Below are positions 21,301-33,562 of a stretch of DNA of 64,000 bases, in pieces. The notes below the pieces were generated by a model. That model saw nothing but the letters and a program-made list of their open reading frames with translations, was not told the origin of the DNA and searched no databases. The stretch covers positions 478,665-542,664 of the forward strand of contig CAXAMN010023317.1 of NCBI GenBank assembly GCA_963970005.1. Reading direction: 5' to 3'. The stretch's first letter is position 1. The number at the start of each line of letters is the position of its first letter. The position numbers and the translations under genes were made by a program. Source of the DNA: Durusdinium trenchii. Taxonomy: Eukaryota; Sar; Dinophyceae; Suessiales; Symbiodiniaceae.

Positions 21301-24300
21301 TTGGCGTCGCTCGCCACCATTCGCCCCATCGCCACCAGGAAAGGCAGCCGTTGGCCAGATGCGTTGGTAGTGCTGCGTTCGATGCCAGAGAAGCATTTAT
21401 CACCTTCGTTTATCAGCAGCTCGGCTTAGCTGCAGCTCAATGTCGATAACATGGATAACATGACGTGCTGTGCTTGTACGCGCGCACGCCGAACAGTAAC
21501 GGAGTTTCCAATGAAATGTCCCCAAACATATCCTGCACTCACACCTCATAGTCATCGTCGTCATTTTGACGCTGCACAGCTTCCTGCTAAATGAGGCTAT
21601 AACATCGCCATCAAGGCCTGTGAGGAAGGTGGCCGTTGGGATGTGGCCAGTGAACTCTTGAGTGCTTTGGCCTAGTGCTGGAGGGACCGGAACTGCTTGG
21701 GGGGTGGTGACCATGTCATGCCTGGCACCAAGAGTCTGAGAGCGAGGGGCATGGAACATCGAAGTCACGAAAGCTAGCGAAGCTAGCTGGAGTTACTCTT
21801 GCGATAGCAAGGTTTCTTTCGACCGGGTGCAAATCCTAACCCCTGATTATTCAGGTCAAAGACCCCCCCCCCCTCTCCTCCCCTCTCCCCACCTCCCCTC
21901 TTCCCACCTCCCCTCTCCCCACCTCCCCCCCTCTCCTCCTCCTTGTCTTCCTCCCATCTCTTCCCTCCCTCCCTCCTCCCTCCTCCCTCTTCGCAAGTTC
22001 GACTCCGTCCTGTCGTCGCTCTTTGGCATGCGGTTAGCGTTGCGTATCTTGCGGCCGCACTCGCTCACTCTCACTCTCACTCTCTCACTGTCTCACTGTC
22101 TCACTGTCTCTCTCATCTCTCTCATCTCTCTCATCTCTTTCTCATCTCTCTCATCTCTCTCTCCTCTCTCTCTCTCTCTCCTCTCTGTCTCTCGTCTTTC
22201 CGTCTCTCTTCTCTCTCTTCTCTCGCAGGAGGATCCGGGCAAAGAGCCACATATAAAGGACTCTTCACCCCTGCCTCCAAAAAGAGCGCCGTGTTTTTTC
22301 CTACCTCGCTGCCCTCCACTTTCCCATTCTGGAGCGCTAGCTTTCGCCCCCCCCTTGGCCTCAAGTGTCTATATCATCCATGGCCAATTTGATTTAATGG
22401 CAGAAGCCACACCACCGTTATGTTCCTCTCACCCACCCGGATGTGCGCCGGGCTCCGGCGCAGGGCAAAACGACCCCCGGCAGCCACCCCAAAACGGCAC
22501 GAGGCTCTATGGCGCGGAGGAGACTGAAAGTGACCCGCATCTCCTACAACAGCTTCCTGAGCGTCCTACAGAAATGACCGGGCCCCCAGGTTCCAGGTCG
22601 CGCTTCATGGGCTTGATAGGCGACTGGGGGTATACGTAAAGGATCCGGCTCAACACACATGGGAAGCAAAGTTCTCAGACTCTGGCCACTATTCATTGGA
22701 CTCATTGCGTTGATTAGACCTTGGGCATCCTTGGGCCGTTTCTGCGGCAAAGATGAGCCAAGTCTACAGAGAACGGGAGTTGTGGGGGCCACCTTCTTCG
22801 AAGAGCAGAAGCACAACACACATGACATGCATCAGATGCCAAATATGCAACCTGTTTCACCAAAACCCTTTGGAACTCGCAGGGTGCCAACATGTGCAAA
22901 CTGCGTTTCCTGAGGTGGACAGTGGCAGTTGGCCTTAGAAATCTTGGGCTCAGTCCCTGGTGGGCCGGACACCGTGAGCTTCAATGCGGTGATGAGCGCT
23001 TGTGCTCCTTGGCGGGCTCATTGGCCGGAGGATGATGCTATCAAAAAACACTGCTCGACTGCCCACAGACCCCTTGGGTTTGTCTTTGGGAGTTTCTCAT
23101 CAGTAATAGCCTTTGGAGTAGTAATAGTCATGTAGTCCTTTGATTCTACGGTTTGCCTATATTCCTTCTACTTGATTGACAGTCAAGTCTTTCGACCAAT
23201 TCCACCTGCAGGCCCGGCAGATTGGCGGCACATCAGTGAAGCAGCACACCCTGTCTTGCGCGTTTGACCTGTCATCCCCTTCAGCTGAGGAGCGCGTGGG
23301 CCAATGGCGCTTCACTCTGCAGCTGCTCCGGCAAATGCAGCAAGACCAAGCACCTCCCGACGAGGTCGAGGATTTGCTCGGCACCCCGAGTGGATGTTTG
23401 TGGGGGGTCCATGGTATGGTCGTTATGGTATGGGATCCAAAGTGATATGGGAAACGATTCAGAAAAAATCAGATTGGCCCAACACTCACGTGAACGCGCG
23501 TTTGATTTGAAGCTCTTCAGAGGATGGTGGTTTTGCATGTTTGTGCTCTGAACACTGCTCTGAACCGACGGTGGGTTATTGAATTCACAATTCTTGCCAA
23601 TTAGCAATTGCTATTGTTGATTTTAGCTTGTAGGCCAGGTATTCTTGCGCATGTCCTTTCAGGCCAGATGTAGGTGCATGTGGGAGCCCTTGTCTTCATG
23701 ATCGTGGCGCTGGTGATTTGTTGCATCCGGTTCAGCGTTTGCATGGGTCACCCTCGGGTGCTCAAAGGGAACAGGCATGAACCGGCATCCTGTTGAAGAT
23801 GTTGGTCTTCTCAAATCTGGAGTCTCCGCGCAGGTCAGCTATAGCGCTGCCATCAGCGCTTGCGACAAGGTGGGGCAATGGGAAGTGGCACTGCACCTTC
23901 TCAGCTCGATGGCTCTGGTGCCTGGGACGTGTGGGGCGGAAAAGAGGTACCTTTTTGGATGTGGGCTTGATTACTGTGAGGGAAGCAGACACCGGCCTGG
24001 CAGGCTTGGCAGCCTTGACTCACACTACACTCACTAGCTCTTCTAGATCTCCTAGGGCAAGTGCGTGATCCTGAAAGGCGGTGCACTCGGGGCTCAACAT
24101 TCTCCATGATGGGAAGACCATGGAAGACCTCCCCCGGTCGCCACCAATCAGCTGTGCTTGTCGTATCCATGAGACATGGAACTCTTCAGGAACCTCGGCC
24201 GATCGACTTTCTCGGCACCAAGGCCCGAGTGGCCATCGACCTCATTGCCTGCAATTCGGCCATGGCGGCTTGCTCGAGGGCAGGCGAGTGGCCTCATGCC

Positions 24301-25444
24301 TTGCACTTGAGCCAAATAACTGCGGATGGATGGGGGTGTGAGCTATGGCAGTAGCTATGGCATGGTGAGCTTAGCAGCTATTTCGGCCGCATTGGGATTC
24401 GATTGATGGGTAATTGTAAGGCCGTGTTTGCAACATGGTTCACAGAATGTTTGACAGGTTAAAATTTGTGTCCACTTTGCATCATCTCTCATTGAAGCTC
24501 CCTGGATGGCATGTGGGAATCCGCGAGCAGTGACAAGCTCCTGATTTGAGGCAGTTGTTGCGTTGCATGGCTGACTTCCTGATAGAAGCAGATGCCGCAA
24601 GCTACAATGCGGTTGCTTGCGAATGTGCCATGGCCAGTTTCAGAATGGGATTCCTGATGACAGTTCCAAAAAAGTTCCAACAGGTATGCCGTGGCATTGG
24701 TGTTGCTGTCTTATGTGGCTAGCCTTCAAGAAGTTTCTTCCCCCACTCCACCACACACTTCCGCCCACGCAAGAAACTTAAACAAACCACCAGCGACCTG
24801 GCCAAACATCACCTCACCCCCTTTCAATGTGTTCATCGAAAAAGAACGAGACAGGCTTTTTCACACCGGTCGCCGTCCGCGTTGCTCACGCGAGACCGAG
24901 GTCTTGCCGTCCGCGTTGGTTCGTTCCCAGGTCGTGCGTGGCCGCTGGTCGTGGCAATCGTGGCCGAGATGCTGGACGAGGCGGTGCGGCCCAACAGCAT
25001 CACGGTGACCACGGTGCCTGGGCGAGTGAACGGAGAGCCGGTTGGGGGAGGGAGGTGATGTGCAACCGTGGGAAAAACGGGGATATTGCTGAAGGTCCTT
25101 TAAAGAGATCTAATTACCCGACTTCAGAGCTCCGAATTACATTGAAGAACTTACCAGAAGATCATTGAAGGCCATGACCGATCTTCAATGCTCCAAATGA
25201 TTCATCGTGTGGATCATTGAAGATATTTGAAGATCATTGAAGGCCCTCGACGAGTCTCTCGCTTGAAGCCAATGGATCGGCCGCAGAAGCCGCCGAAGCG
25301 TCGAAGGCCATGGCATCGATCGAAGCCGCCGAAGCGTGGTCCGTCGCCTTGGAGCTGATTCGCCTGGGGGCGGTTCGGAGCTCGGTGCCCTTGGTCGCAG
25401 GAGGAGGGACGGCCCAACCTACTGGCGGCTTCTCCAACCTATAG
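18368..25444 (+). CDS. Pentatricopeptide repeat (PPR) protein, one repeat per exon
   Basis: Many small exons encode 35-residue PPR motifs of the dinoflagellate type: 18368-18425 (ETNVYHFGAAIS), ~18700-18775 (ALELLKFMKLQQVQPNVVVY), ~19280-19350 (WPMALHLLDQMHQD), ~19830-19895 (VAPNVVVYNAA), ~20150-20235, ~20700-20830 (VQPDVVTYNSLLRSC), ~20996-21158 (LWPDLVSYNTAMDVL), ~21600-21680, ~22505-22565, ~22925-23020 (PDTVSFNAVMSAC), ~23207-23380, ~23800-23935 (QVSYSAAISACDKVGQWEVA), ~24200-24320, ~24560-24650, ~24935-25020 and ~25250-25444. PPR proteins bind RNA in plastids and mitochondria; the target is unknown. The first and last exons are uncertain. The apparent stop (25442-25444) lies in the dispersed CCAACCTA repeat. 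Some motifs are degenerate, so decay of part of the gene is possible. Confidence 0.72.
21858..22236 (+). repeat. Long C/T-only tract in PPR intron
   Basis: About 380 nt that are almost wholly pyrimidine, first CCTCCC/CTCCCC units and then TCTCTCATCTC and TCTCAC units, broken by a 50-nt ordinary stretch near 22010. It makes a 270-codon forward ORF of Pro/Ser/Leu that I treat as noncoding. It ends next to TCGCAG and could serve as an extended polypyrimidine tract. Confidence 0.8.
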
Positions 25445-25515
25445 TAGCCATGGCCTCCAACCTACTGGCCATGGTCTCCAATCTAGTAGCATCCAGTAGC
25501 GATCGGCCTTCCTGC
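25430..25515 (+). repeat. Dispersed ATGGCCTCCAACCTA repeat cluster
   Basis: Three copies (TTCTCCAACCTATAGTAGC, ATGGCCTCCAACCTACTGGC, ATGGTCTCCAATCTAGTAGC) at the 3' end of the PPR gene. Here the CCAACCTA family and the TAGTAGC core of the TAG-rich family are joined, so the two repeat families may be related. Confidence 0.75.
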
Positions 25516-26160
25516 AACGGATCAGGGCCATGAGGAGAATGCTCCTGGCGTGGGCCCAGAAGTCGAAGCCGCCCTCACCAAGGGTGGTGATTGATGGATA
25601 TTGATGGTGTTTCCGGTATGTGGACGTTAGTGCTTGATTATTGGTTCCAATTGAAGGTCATTTTCAGGCCTTCAGGGACCAGGGATGTGGGCTCATGTCG
25701 GCCTTTCGACCAGGTGTTTCAAGGCTTTCTTGGCGGGCGAACACGGTTCAACTTGAATTGGTATAAGCGTATTAGGAGACCTCCTAGACAACTGGTCCTC
25801 AGAGATTTGGTATTCCGTGACTAGTCGGGCTCAGCCAGCGAAGGCACACTTCTACGGTTTTACTTGCTGCGTAGCAAGCCAAGATGGCTCATTGTTGAGA
25901 ATCGATCTCAGAACATTGCAGAACCCGTTTTCATCCTTGTCGCCGTTTCAAGCATCGTGCCTGCCTTGAGGCCAACGTTGCCCGCAGGCACCCTCATTTG
26001 TAGAATAGTGTTTGACATAGCTAGAATACAAGATGAACCACGTGAAAGAAACTTGAGCAGCACACATTTCAATCAAAAGTGGGCAACTCGGGATGCAATT
26101 TGGAACCAGTTCAGCAGCTCTTTTTTCACTTGCAGGCTCGAATTCTCTACACTTCTCCAT
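25516..26160 (+). other. Spacer between PPR and methyltransferase genes
   Basis: A short open stretch at 25500-25590 (FLQRIRAMRRMLLAWAQKS) resembles the Trp-helix exons but stands alone. The rest has no recognised content. A polypyrimidine tract with CTTGCAG at 26127-26135 could be the spliced-leader acceptor for the next gene. Confidence 0.35.
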
Positions 26161-26163
26161 ACA

Positions 26164-28498
26164 ATGCAACTTCTCCCGCTGCTGCCCCGCCCATGGCGCG
26201 CCGTCGTCCTTCCTGGGCGTTCAGGAGCAGTTAGGCCGGTTCTCGATCTTCCGCTCCCCACGAGGTGCAGCTCGTCTGGTTGGGTCTACCGACCCGTTGG
26301 TGCTCTGGCCGCCCTGGCGACGCCGCGGGCACGGCGACGGGCACGGAGGGCACGGTTTCCAGAGGCGGTGGAGGTGGAGGCAATGGTGGCGCCAGGGGTC
26401 GCGGTCACAGTGTTGGAAGCGTCATTGGATTGGCCACTTGGCTGAAAAAATGGTGGAACATGAGTTACTTGGGGAAGTGGGCGTGTCGGCGAAATATCTC
26501 GGTATGTATAATTGTACTTATGCCAAGAGTTTTGATGTGATATAGCATGTGGTTCCTCTATGCAGCCTTTTTTGGCATCTCGCTGCATCTTGTTTTTCCT
26601 GCTTCTTCTTCTTCTCCTGTTGCCGCTTCTCGTTCTTTCAGCTTCTTCTTCTTTGAGGGTTTCCTCTGAAGAACTTCAGCATTTTCTGTCGCAGGCAAGA
26701 GAAGCTCATTGAAGAGGCGGTGAACCAAGAGGATGAGACCGCCATCGAAGCGGACCCCTACGGCATGGCAGTTTGGCCGGCCGGACAGGTCTTAGCTCAG
26801 GCCGCGGCGGCCTGGGCAACCACGGAAGCGAGGGAGTGGAGCGAGACGAATGCGCCATTGAGGGCGGTGGAGGTGGGCTGTGGCGACTTGGTTGCAACAC
26901 TTAAACGAATCCAAGTAGACAGCAGAGTGGAGATCTACCAGGTTTGAAGTTTGAACTTGTTGATTTTGTTTGTGCCAAGCTTGTTGCTGTGCACGCACTA
27001 CTGCGAATAGTGCAGAGGGATGAATGGCGATGAATGAATCATTCAACCTACTTCTCAAGCGTCCATTGTAAGCTTCTTGCTACTTAGTAGCGATGGCCTC
27101 CAACCTGCTTGCGATGGCCTCCACGTAATTGCGTCCATTGTAGGTTGTTTCGCACTTTGGTAGCCTTGCGAAACCGTGAGGATGTGGTTTGGCCTCCTTG
27201 GCCCTTTTGTCCTTGAAGGTCCACGTCACCGCCACAGACTTCAGGTGCACCGGCTGGGAAAGGACAGCAGTGGCTGAGAGAGAGGTTTTCAAGCGGAGGT
27301 CGTCACTTCACGTTTCTTGATGGTCGCTTGAGTCGCTTGTGCTGACCAACTTGACACATTTGGCTAGATTCTGTTTTAAGCTTAATTATAGAACATCCAC
27401 CAGTTCCTGGTGTTGACCTCACCCACACCTTTCGGGGCACAAATGGGCAAAGCCGCGAGCTCGCTGAGGTCTCTACCACTGGAGCTCCTGGCCGAGAGTG
27501 CGCAGCGGCAAGGCCTCTCGGAGCACCTCACACTGCGACGCTTCGACGTGCGAGACACGTCTGCCGCGCTGCCGGACGCGGACCTAGCCACCCGGCAGAG
27601 CACCACGGTGTAGAAGATCTCAGAACAGCGAAAAGAACATCAGAAAGCCTCACATTTATATAAGTCATATAAGTGCCCTTTCGAGGCTGGAGGTTGTGAT
27701 TTGGTTGTGTCTTGTGCCAACTGATGGGGTGCAGTTTTCTGGAACCATGCATGGCCCTGTGCCGTTTTCCAATGTTTTTCCTCTTTCCCCCGTTTTGCAC
27801 GGGAAACGCCCATCTGACACCCCCCACCTGCCCAGCCAGCGGCTAGACCGCTCCAGGTCATGGCCTCCGACGTCCTCTACGACCGTCGCACCGCCGCAGC
27901 CATGGCAGTCCGCGCGGACGAGGCGCTCCGACGCGGCGCGGCGGTGCTGGTGGCGGACATCGGGCGGCCCAATCGGAAGGTCTTCCTGGAGCGGCTGCGG
28001 CAACTGCGACCTCAGGAGCAGACCGACCCTGGTGGAGGGCAGAGGGCGAGAGGGGGAAGAAAGACATGGCAGTGAAGAGGAAGAAGTGAGGTGGGGTGTG
28101 TGTGGCATGATGTGGCATCGATTTATATCGATGTATTCTCATTTACGCAATTTGTGCAAGCATTTATAGCTTGATGAAAGTTGGACACAGGGTGAAGGGG
28201 TGTTGTGGGGCATTTGGCAATACGTCGCTATGGCTATGACATCATCCATGGACTCATGGACCTTCCAGTTCTCTGGGCGCAAATCTCTCGTAGACGGACA
28301 CCAGGACACCGCCCGCCCCAGGAGGACATCGCCTTCACGGGCCACAGCACTGCCGCCTGTCGCTCCTCCGAGGCGGAGGCCTCCGAGACACGCGTGGAGC
28401 TGCTGCAGCTGCCGCACCGCCGCGCGGCCGCTGAGCTGGTGGACAAGTGGCCTCCTGCACTGCTGGTGCGTCCGGAGAAGCACAAACATGTGCTGTGA
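26164..28498 (+). CDS. METTL20/21-type SAM-dependent methyltransferase
   Basis: Class I (seven-beta-strand) methyltransferase of the lysine-methylating METTL20/METTL21 type. Exon ending 26876 carries ADPYGMAVWPAGQVLAQAAA and VEV; exon 27181-27244 continues in phase with GCGLASLALL and VTATDF (motifs I and II); exon 27469-27586 carries LELLAESAQRQG, LTLRRFDVRD and LPDADL; exon 27857 to about 28006 carries VMASDVLYDRRTAAAMAVRA (post-I/motif IV) and VLVADIGRPNRKVFLERL; the last exon (28322-28498, stop TGA) carries DIAFTGHS and VELLQLP. The joins at 26876/27181 and 27586/27857 need GC donors (GCTGTG, GCCACC) and give perfect phase. The last intron has CAGGAG at both ends, so it may use a GA donor. 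The first exon (ATG at 26164 or elsewhere) is unclear; an Arg-rich leader could be an organelle-targeting peptide. The substrate is unknown. Confidence 0.8.
27085..27128 (+). repeat. Dispersed ATGGCCTCCAACCTA repeat in intron
   Basis: TTAGTAGCGATGGCCTCCAA then CTTGCGATGGCCTCCACG, within the methyltransferase intron 26877-27180. Confidence 0.75.
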
Positions 28499-30960
28499 GA
28501 CGTGAGATGTGGGAGCTGGGGTGCAATTTCGAAGGTACCAAGCATGGAAGATCATGGAATTATATTATATATAATGATATAATGTTTGTCGATCATTGAC
28601 GTATGTATATATATATATATATACAGCTGTTTGTTTTTTCATTAGCATCTCGGAGTTCTAAGTTTGAGCATGTGGATTGGATCTAAGATGGATCCATTTA
28701 GAGGACAGTCTACCGGACTGAGCATCCTTTTGATGTGGTCAGTCCCGCCATGATGCTGATTTCAACGCGAGGGTGCCCTGAGTTCAGTGACTGCGCAGAA
28801 AAAGCGACCGGGTGTTGGCCCCCACAGCTGCTGCTAGTGCTTTTGGCCAAAGATCTCTGACCTTCCCCACATAAGTACTCCTCAGTACTCCTGCCTTCTG
28901 CTCCCACTGATAGTGATTTGCATCGGAGTCTGCCCAACAGTTGGGTTCTTTACTATGCCCTGGTTTTGGTCTTCCAACATCTTCCAACCTTGTTATACAG
29001 ATGTTCGTGAAGCTGGACCGAGCAATTCGTCGCTCGGTCCACTGTTTAGCGAACTGGGTTAAGGCAGATGCCATGGACTTGGCAGTGGTGGCTTGTTGTC
29101 AAGACGCTTGGGCTGTCTTCATACACGATCGTTGGGGTCCAAAGTTGGTACTTTCTAAGATGAGGATGATGCCAGGCCAGTCGCCTGCGCAAACAGAACA
29201 GACATGGGTATTGGATGATATCAGTAGATTCCAACGGGCTGTTGTAATGGTCGGGGCCTTGTATGTTTGTTTGCGACCACCTAAGTAGGGTGTGAGACTT
29301 GCAAGGCATACTCAGCCAAACTGTCAAGCAGTTTGAGGGGTGTTTCAGGACATGTGTTGTAGAAAGTGGGGCATGCGGAAGGAACCGCATGTTTGGGATC
29401 TGCTTTCGATGTAGAGTCATCTGGAGTCATCTAGAGCCGTCTCTTCAGATTAGAAAAGTGGGTAAAGGTGTACCAGGGACCAGGGCTGGCAAGATTGCAT
29501 TGCCAATTGCATTCTTCTGCATGGCAAGTAATTAATTACCTGTTCGCTCACTCCTGGACCGGACACGGGGCAAATTCGTCCAAGATCGGACACGGGATTA
29601 TGGAGGAGTATTCGGAATGAATGAGCATCAGCAATAAGCATCGATCTTGTACATCTTTCAGCCTCAGGGGACCTGGCTGAAAGCTTTGGTGCCAGGCGGA
29701 CTTCTCATGCTTCAATCTCAATTGACTCGAGGCCGGCGCTTGGCCCGAAGCCTTAAGACTTCTGGATGCCACGCCGAGCAGCGCAGGCAGCGCGCAGAGC
29801 GGGAGTTCACCTGGTCTGAGTGCAACTCGTTGAAAGTGGGACTGGGACGGACCTATGACCTATCTTTTGGAGGTTTGACTTGGTTCTCCAAATCTGGACA
29901 TTTTGAAGTGCATTCAAGGGATTCACTTCTAAGATATCCACTGGGAAATTTCTAAGGACTTCAGCTTGGGAGTGCGGGTATCCACTACAAAAGCGGTCAG
30001 GAACGGTCAGGCAGTTGGGTGGGACATTCGCTCGAGGCACTGCTGATGGTTTGTGAGCAAGAACACTTGAAGGAACTGCAAGCCAGCCTTCTCACAAGAT
30101 GCTTGGCTAAACAGAGCCGGGGGCGAAAGGTCAGTGTTGAGTGCACTTTGGCCAAAGGTTTGATGGTGTTCAGTATTGGGTGCTGCGGTGGAGTGAAACG
30201 CCAGACCTCCGTGTAGCCAGACCAACCCCACCGCACCCCATCCCCGACGATGTGCGACTTCTAGTCATTCCATGGAATCCACTTCCAAACCTTCAAGATT
30301 GAAGGAAGTATATTATATATAGTAATAGATGTAATAGTTATATAGACCCCTACCTTCAAACGACGCCAAAAAACTTGATCATTGCTCAATGTCGAAGTTT
30401 AACTTGATCATTTAGGATCGACTAAGTTTAACCACATGATACCACATGTCAGGAAAACATGAACATATATGAACATGCAGCACCCCACACAGGATCCCAA
30501 AGTTTCTTTTCTTCACTGACGCTTCTGTTGGCTCGCCGCTTCGCGGATGCGCCACGACAGTGACAAGTATCTCAGCCGAGCAAGCCTAAGAACACTCCAC
30601 AGCTTTCCTCCGCGGTCGTTCAATTTCCCTTTGCTTTCAGACTTTCTGGCCCAGCCTCAACCAGAGTTGGTCATTTATATTACACAACCAGCCCCTGCAC
30701 ACACTTGCAAAAATCTAGGGAATAGGCCTTTGAGAACTCCCATGAAGTCTTCGTCGCAGAATGTGTGTTGGAACCTTGGGTTTTGACCTCGGGTCCAAAG
30801 TCTAAATTATAGGTCAATCCAGAATTCGAAGAAACACAAGGATTGTCACCAGGGATTGCTACCAGGAAACGCCTGACGCGTACCACAGTCTGCAAGAGCT
30901 CCGCGAATGCCTGAAACCCGGCAGTACTGATGGTAGAACCACCCCCAGTTTGAAAAGACA
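28499..30960. other. Tail-to-tail region between plus and minus gene blocks
   Basis: No complete gene is visible. TA microsatellites lie at 28560-28624 and 30300-30340. A short forward frame from about 29724 reads AGAWPEALRLLDA, a typical PPR fragment, but its upstream half is broken, so it looks like a stray exon or decayed PPR copy. A forward frame at 29000-29190 (RSVHCLANWVKADAMDLAVV) is open but unrecognised. On the minus strand, 30540-30610 and 30800-30960 may hold last exons of the Cys-rich minus gene (LWSVLRLARLRYLSLSWRI; FAELLQTVVRVRRF), low confidence. Confidence 0.4.
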
Positions 30961-30974
30961 AAGGTTAATCAACG

Positions 30975-33562
30975 ACAAGTCACATGCCATTTGGGAATCA
31001 TCGTCCAGCTAAGATCTTGATCATTTCTCCTCATAGACTTGGCAGTTAGTTTCTGATAGGCCTGGAGGTATGTTTTCCCTGCTGCTTCAATTTGCTCTGC
31101 CTCCATCCGAGTCCTTGGATGGGACATGGATGGTGTGGTTGGACTCTCTTTGATTGTGGTGATATACCCCTGATAATTTTGAGGTGACTATGTTATACAG
31201 TAACTAGTACGTGTTATGGAGCATGTCAGCCCCCATTCTACATAGACCGCCTGTCCCACAAAGCCGATGGCCATTCGTCGAGCCCTACATGACCATCTTC
31301 AAGCTGGGCATCAATGCTCGGCAGGCGCGCTCTGTCAGGGCAAAGTACCGGTTCACGGCTTTCCTTGGCAGCGCTGAAACATATATCAACAGTTTTGATC
31401 ACCAGGCAACCCAAAGCAAAAAACAACTCATTCGGGAAACAACAAAATCTGAACTACATCAGATCTGGGTTTCAGCGCCACCAAGGAAAGATAAAGCCGC
31501 TCGTCGGGTACAATGTTCGGTGGAGGATTGGCAAGCGCAGCTTCGAGCTCATGCTCCAGCCATGAAGACAAAATTCTGGAATTGTACCCCTTACTATTCA
31601 GATATGCCCCAAACTCTTCTCTGAAGAGGTTCCAATAGTTGAACCTGCGTTGACTCGAAGGGATTCGATTTGTAGCCCTCCATGTCTGGAAGCTCTCGAA
31701 AGCGTGCTCGCATGGAACTTTGTACGCCGCTGGATCACCGCGTCTGTGTACAGGGCCGAAGTAGTTCATGTGGAGTAACATTGTCCTCCCATTATCAAAA
31801 AGAACACCAACTATCGTGTAGACACCTCCCCCAAAACTACTTTTGGATGGAGTCAAGTTGCCAAACACGTTTCTGATAGCAAACAAGGCACAAAGCTGAC
31901 CCATTTGAGACATGTACGAGTCCCAGATTCAATATATGCAGAGAACAATGCTTTATTGTGTCGATCGAGAAGAAGTGGGTGTCAACAAGTGGACCTGAAT
32001 TCCGGACTTGTGATCCAACCGAAAGCAAGCCTCGAACCCAACCCAACCACCAATCCAAAACAGTCACCACTTGGCAGACTAGACATTAACGTGGGTTTTC
32101 ATCCAATGTATGTAATTTAGGCCAAAAGATGCACCAACAGTCTAGGCCAGTGAGGCATTTAGCTAAGCAACACAGATCGTTTGACAATTCGTCGATGATG
32201 AAGTCTTGGGTGGATTTGCGATTGGTTGACCCTGCATCATATATAGCGTAACAATCCTGGTCAGCTCTCGTATGGGCTCCACACCTGAAGCAAATATTGA
32301 CAGATGTCCAACGCGCTTTGTGCTGAAGTAGAAAATAGAACCACGCTTGGTCCCCTCTCATTTCCGTGAGAATAAACTTTCTGCCTAATATGCCCTGCTC
32401 CGTGCAGCGGTTCAATGATGCAACGATCATTGTCAACAATGGCCACACTGTGCGGACCGCGTCAACGAGTGTAGCGCTTTCCAAAACAAACATCAAAAAC
32501 CTGCTCAATCGGGTCGACTTGGGACGATACAATGGAATGTTTAGTGTCATGCCAATAATCTTACTGGTCGGCTGGCTGATGATCCCAATGTTTGCTTCGT
32601 CGCCGTGAATTCCCAGAGGCCACACCTCTTTGTCCTGCAGCCTTCGGAATTGACTGGACTCAACAGCAACCTCGTCATTGTGAAGCTCTAGACGGCGCCA
32701 ATATCTTTGACACAGTTGCTCGTCAATTTGCAAGTCACATTTGCTCATGAGAAATTCCAAAATCTGCTCTGGTAGTAACAATGGAACAGCAGCCATATAA
32801 ATTTGGTCTCCTGCTGACTTCAACTCAACGTCCACCATGCATGGTTCCTCATAGTACGGAGGATGATGACATCTAAACGCACCAGAAACAAAATAACCAT
32901 CCCATAACAATTTCAGTATAACATCCTGCTAGGATTGAAACATAAGGTCCAGAGGGAGGGGCATCCGTGCAAAGAGGTCTCTGGCGCTATTCTTTCCGGG
33001 CGCGTACTCTGCCACCTTCCTTGTCCACGCTGTTGTGTGGCCATGGGCCTCCTGGAGAAAAGAGGACACCAGAAAAAATAGTAAAACAATGACTCGTACT
33101 CAATAACATGAGAAAATCCAAGGCGTGGCCCGATGATTGATCTGGCAGGGCAAGAACCTATCCACCAATGTGTCCTTGTAAGCTGCTCGGATTGATGTCA
33201 TCGCACTCTGTGCTGAAGCTGCCTCAAATCACATAAACACACCCACACTTGGAAGGTTGATGACAGACTGAAGGGTCCCCTTTCTGCATACAAGGAACAC
33301 TTGATGCAATTTGTTCAACTACATTCCGCTGAACTGGGCCAATGATCTCGTGCTCACCGTCCACCTCCGGGCGATCTCCTGCGTTGGGTGGGCAGCAACA
33401 CGGTTCGATATTAAATGTTGTGCTGATCAAGCAGAAGTTTGAGAAACAGTGTTTTCCCTTTCTTTGTCGTATGATGGCGTAAGATTTGTCCTTTGAAACA
33501 TAACTCTGCCACTGGTGCTGTGCTGTGCTGCACTTAGCGATTTGAGATCTAATTGTGTCCAT
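30975..33562 (-). CDS. Multicopy dinoflagellate Cys-rich protein with HGDE core, possibly transposase-derived
   Basis: Read from the ATG at 33562 downward. Exons: 33562 to ~33240 (Cys-rich, CCCPPNAGDRPEVDGE; CMQKGDPSVC); ~33050-32945 (HTTAWTRKVAEYAPGKNSAR); ~32930-32215 (YWRRLELHNDE, WPLGIHGDEANIG, FILTEMRGDQAWFYFLLQHK, then CFRCGAH); ~32010-31930 (TIKHCSLHILNLGLVHVSNG); 31900-31440 (ATNRIPSSQRRFNYWNLFRE, YLNSKGYNSRILSSWLEHEL); ~31400-31290 (LPRKAVNRYFALTERACRAL); ~31083-30975 (SWTMIPKWHVTC). The order HGD, acidic/Trp segment, CxxC and late HxxN / IPKWH blocks matches a very large Symbiodiniaceae family as I recall it. A DDE-transposase-like fold is inference only. The last exon may lie further down. 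Confidence 0.6.

Noticed and set aside
21827-22639. 270-codon plus-strand ORF rich in Pro, Ser and Leu
   Set aside because: Its first half is the translation of the pyrimidine tract; the real PPR fragment at 22505-22565 is in another frame.
32020-32060. GGTTCGAGGC-like tRNA T-arm on the minus strand
   Set aside because: No matching acceptor, D or anticodon arms nearby. A similar GGTTCGAACC at 48949 also lacks the rest of a tRNA.
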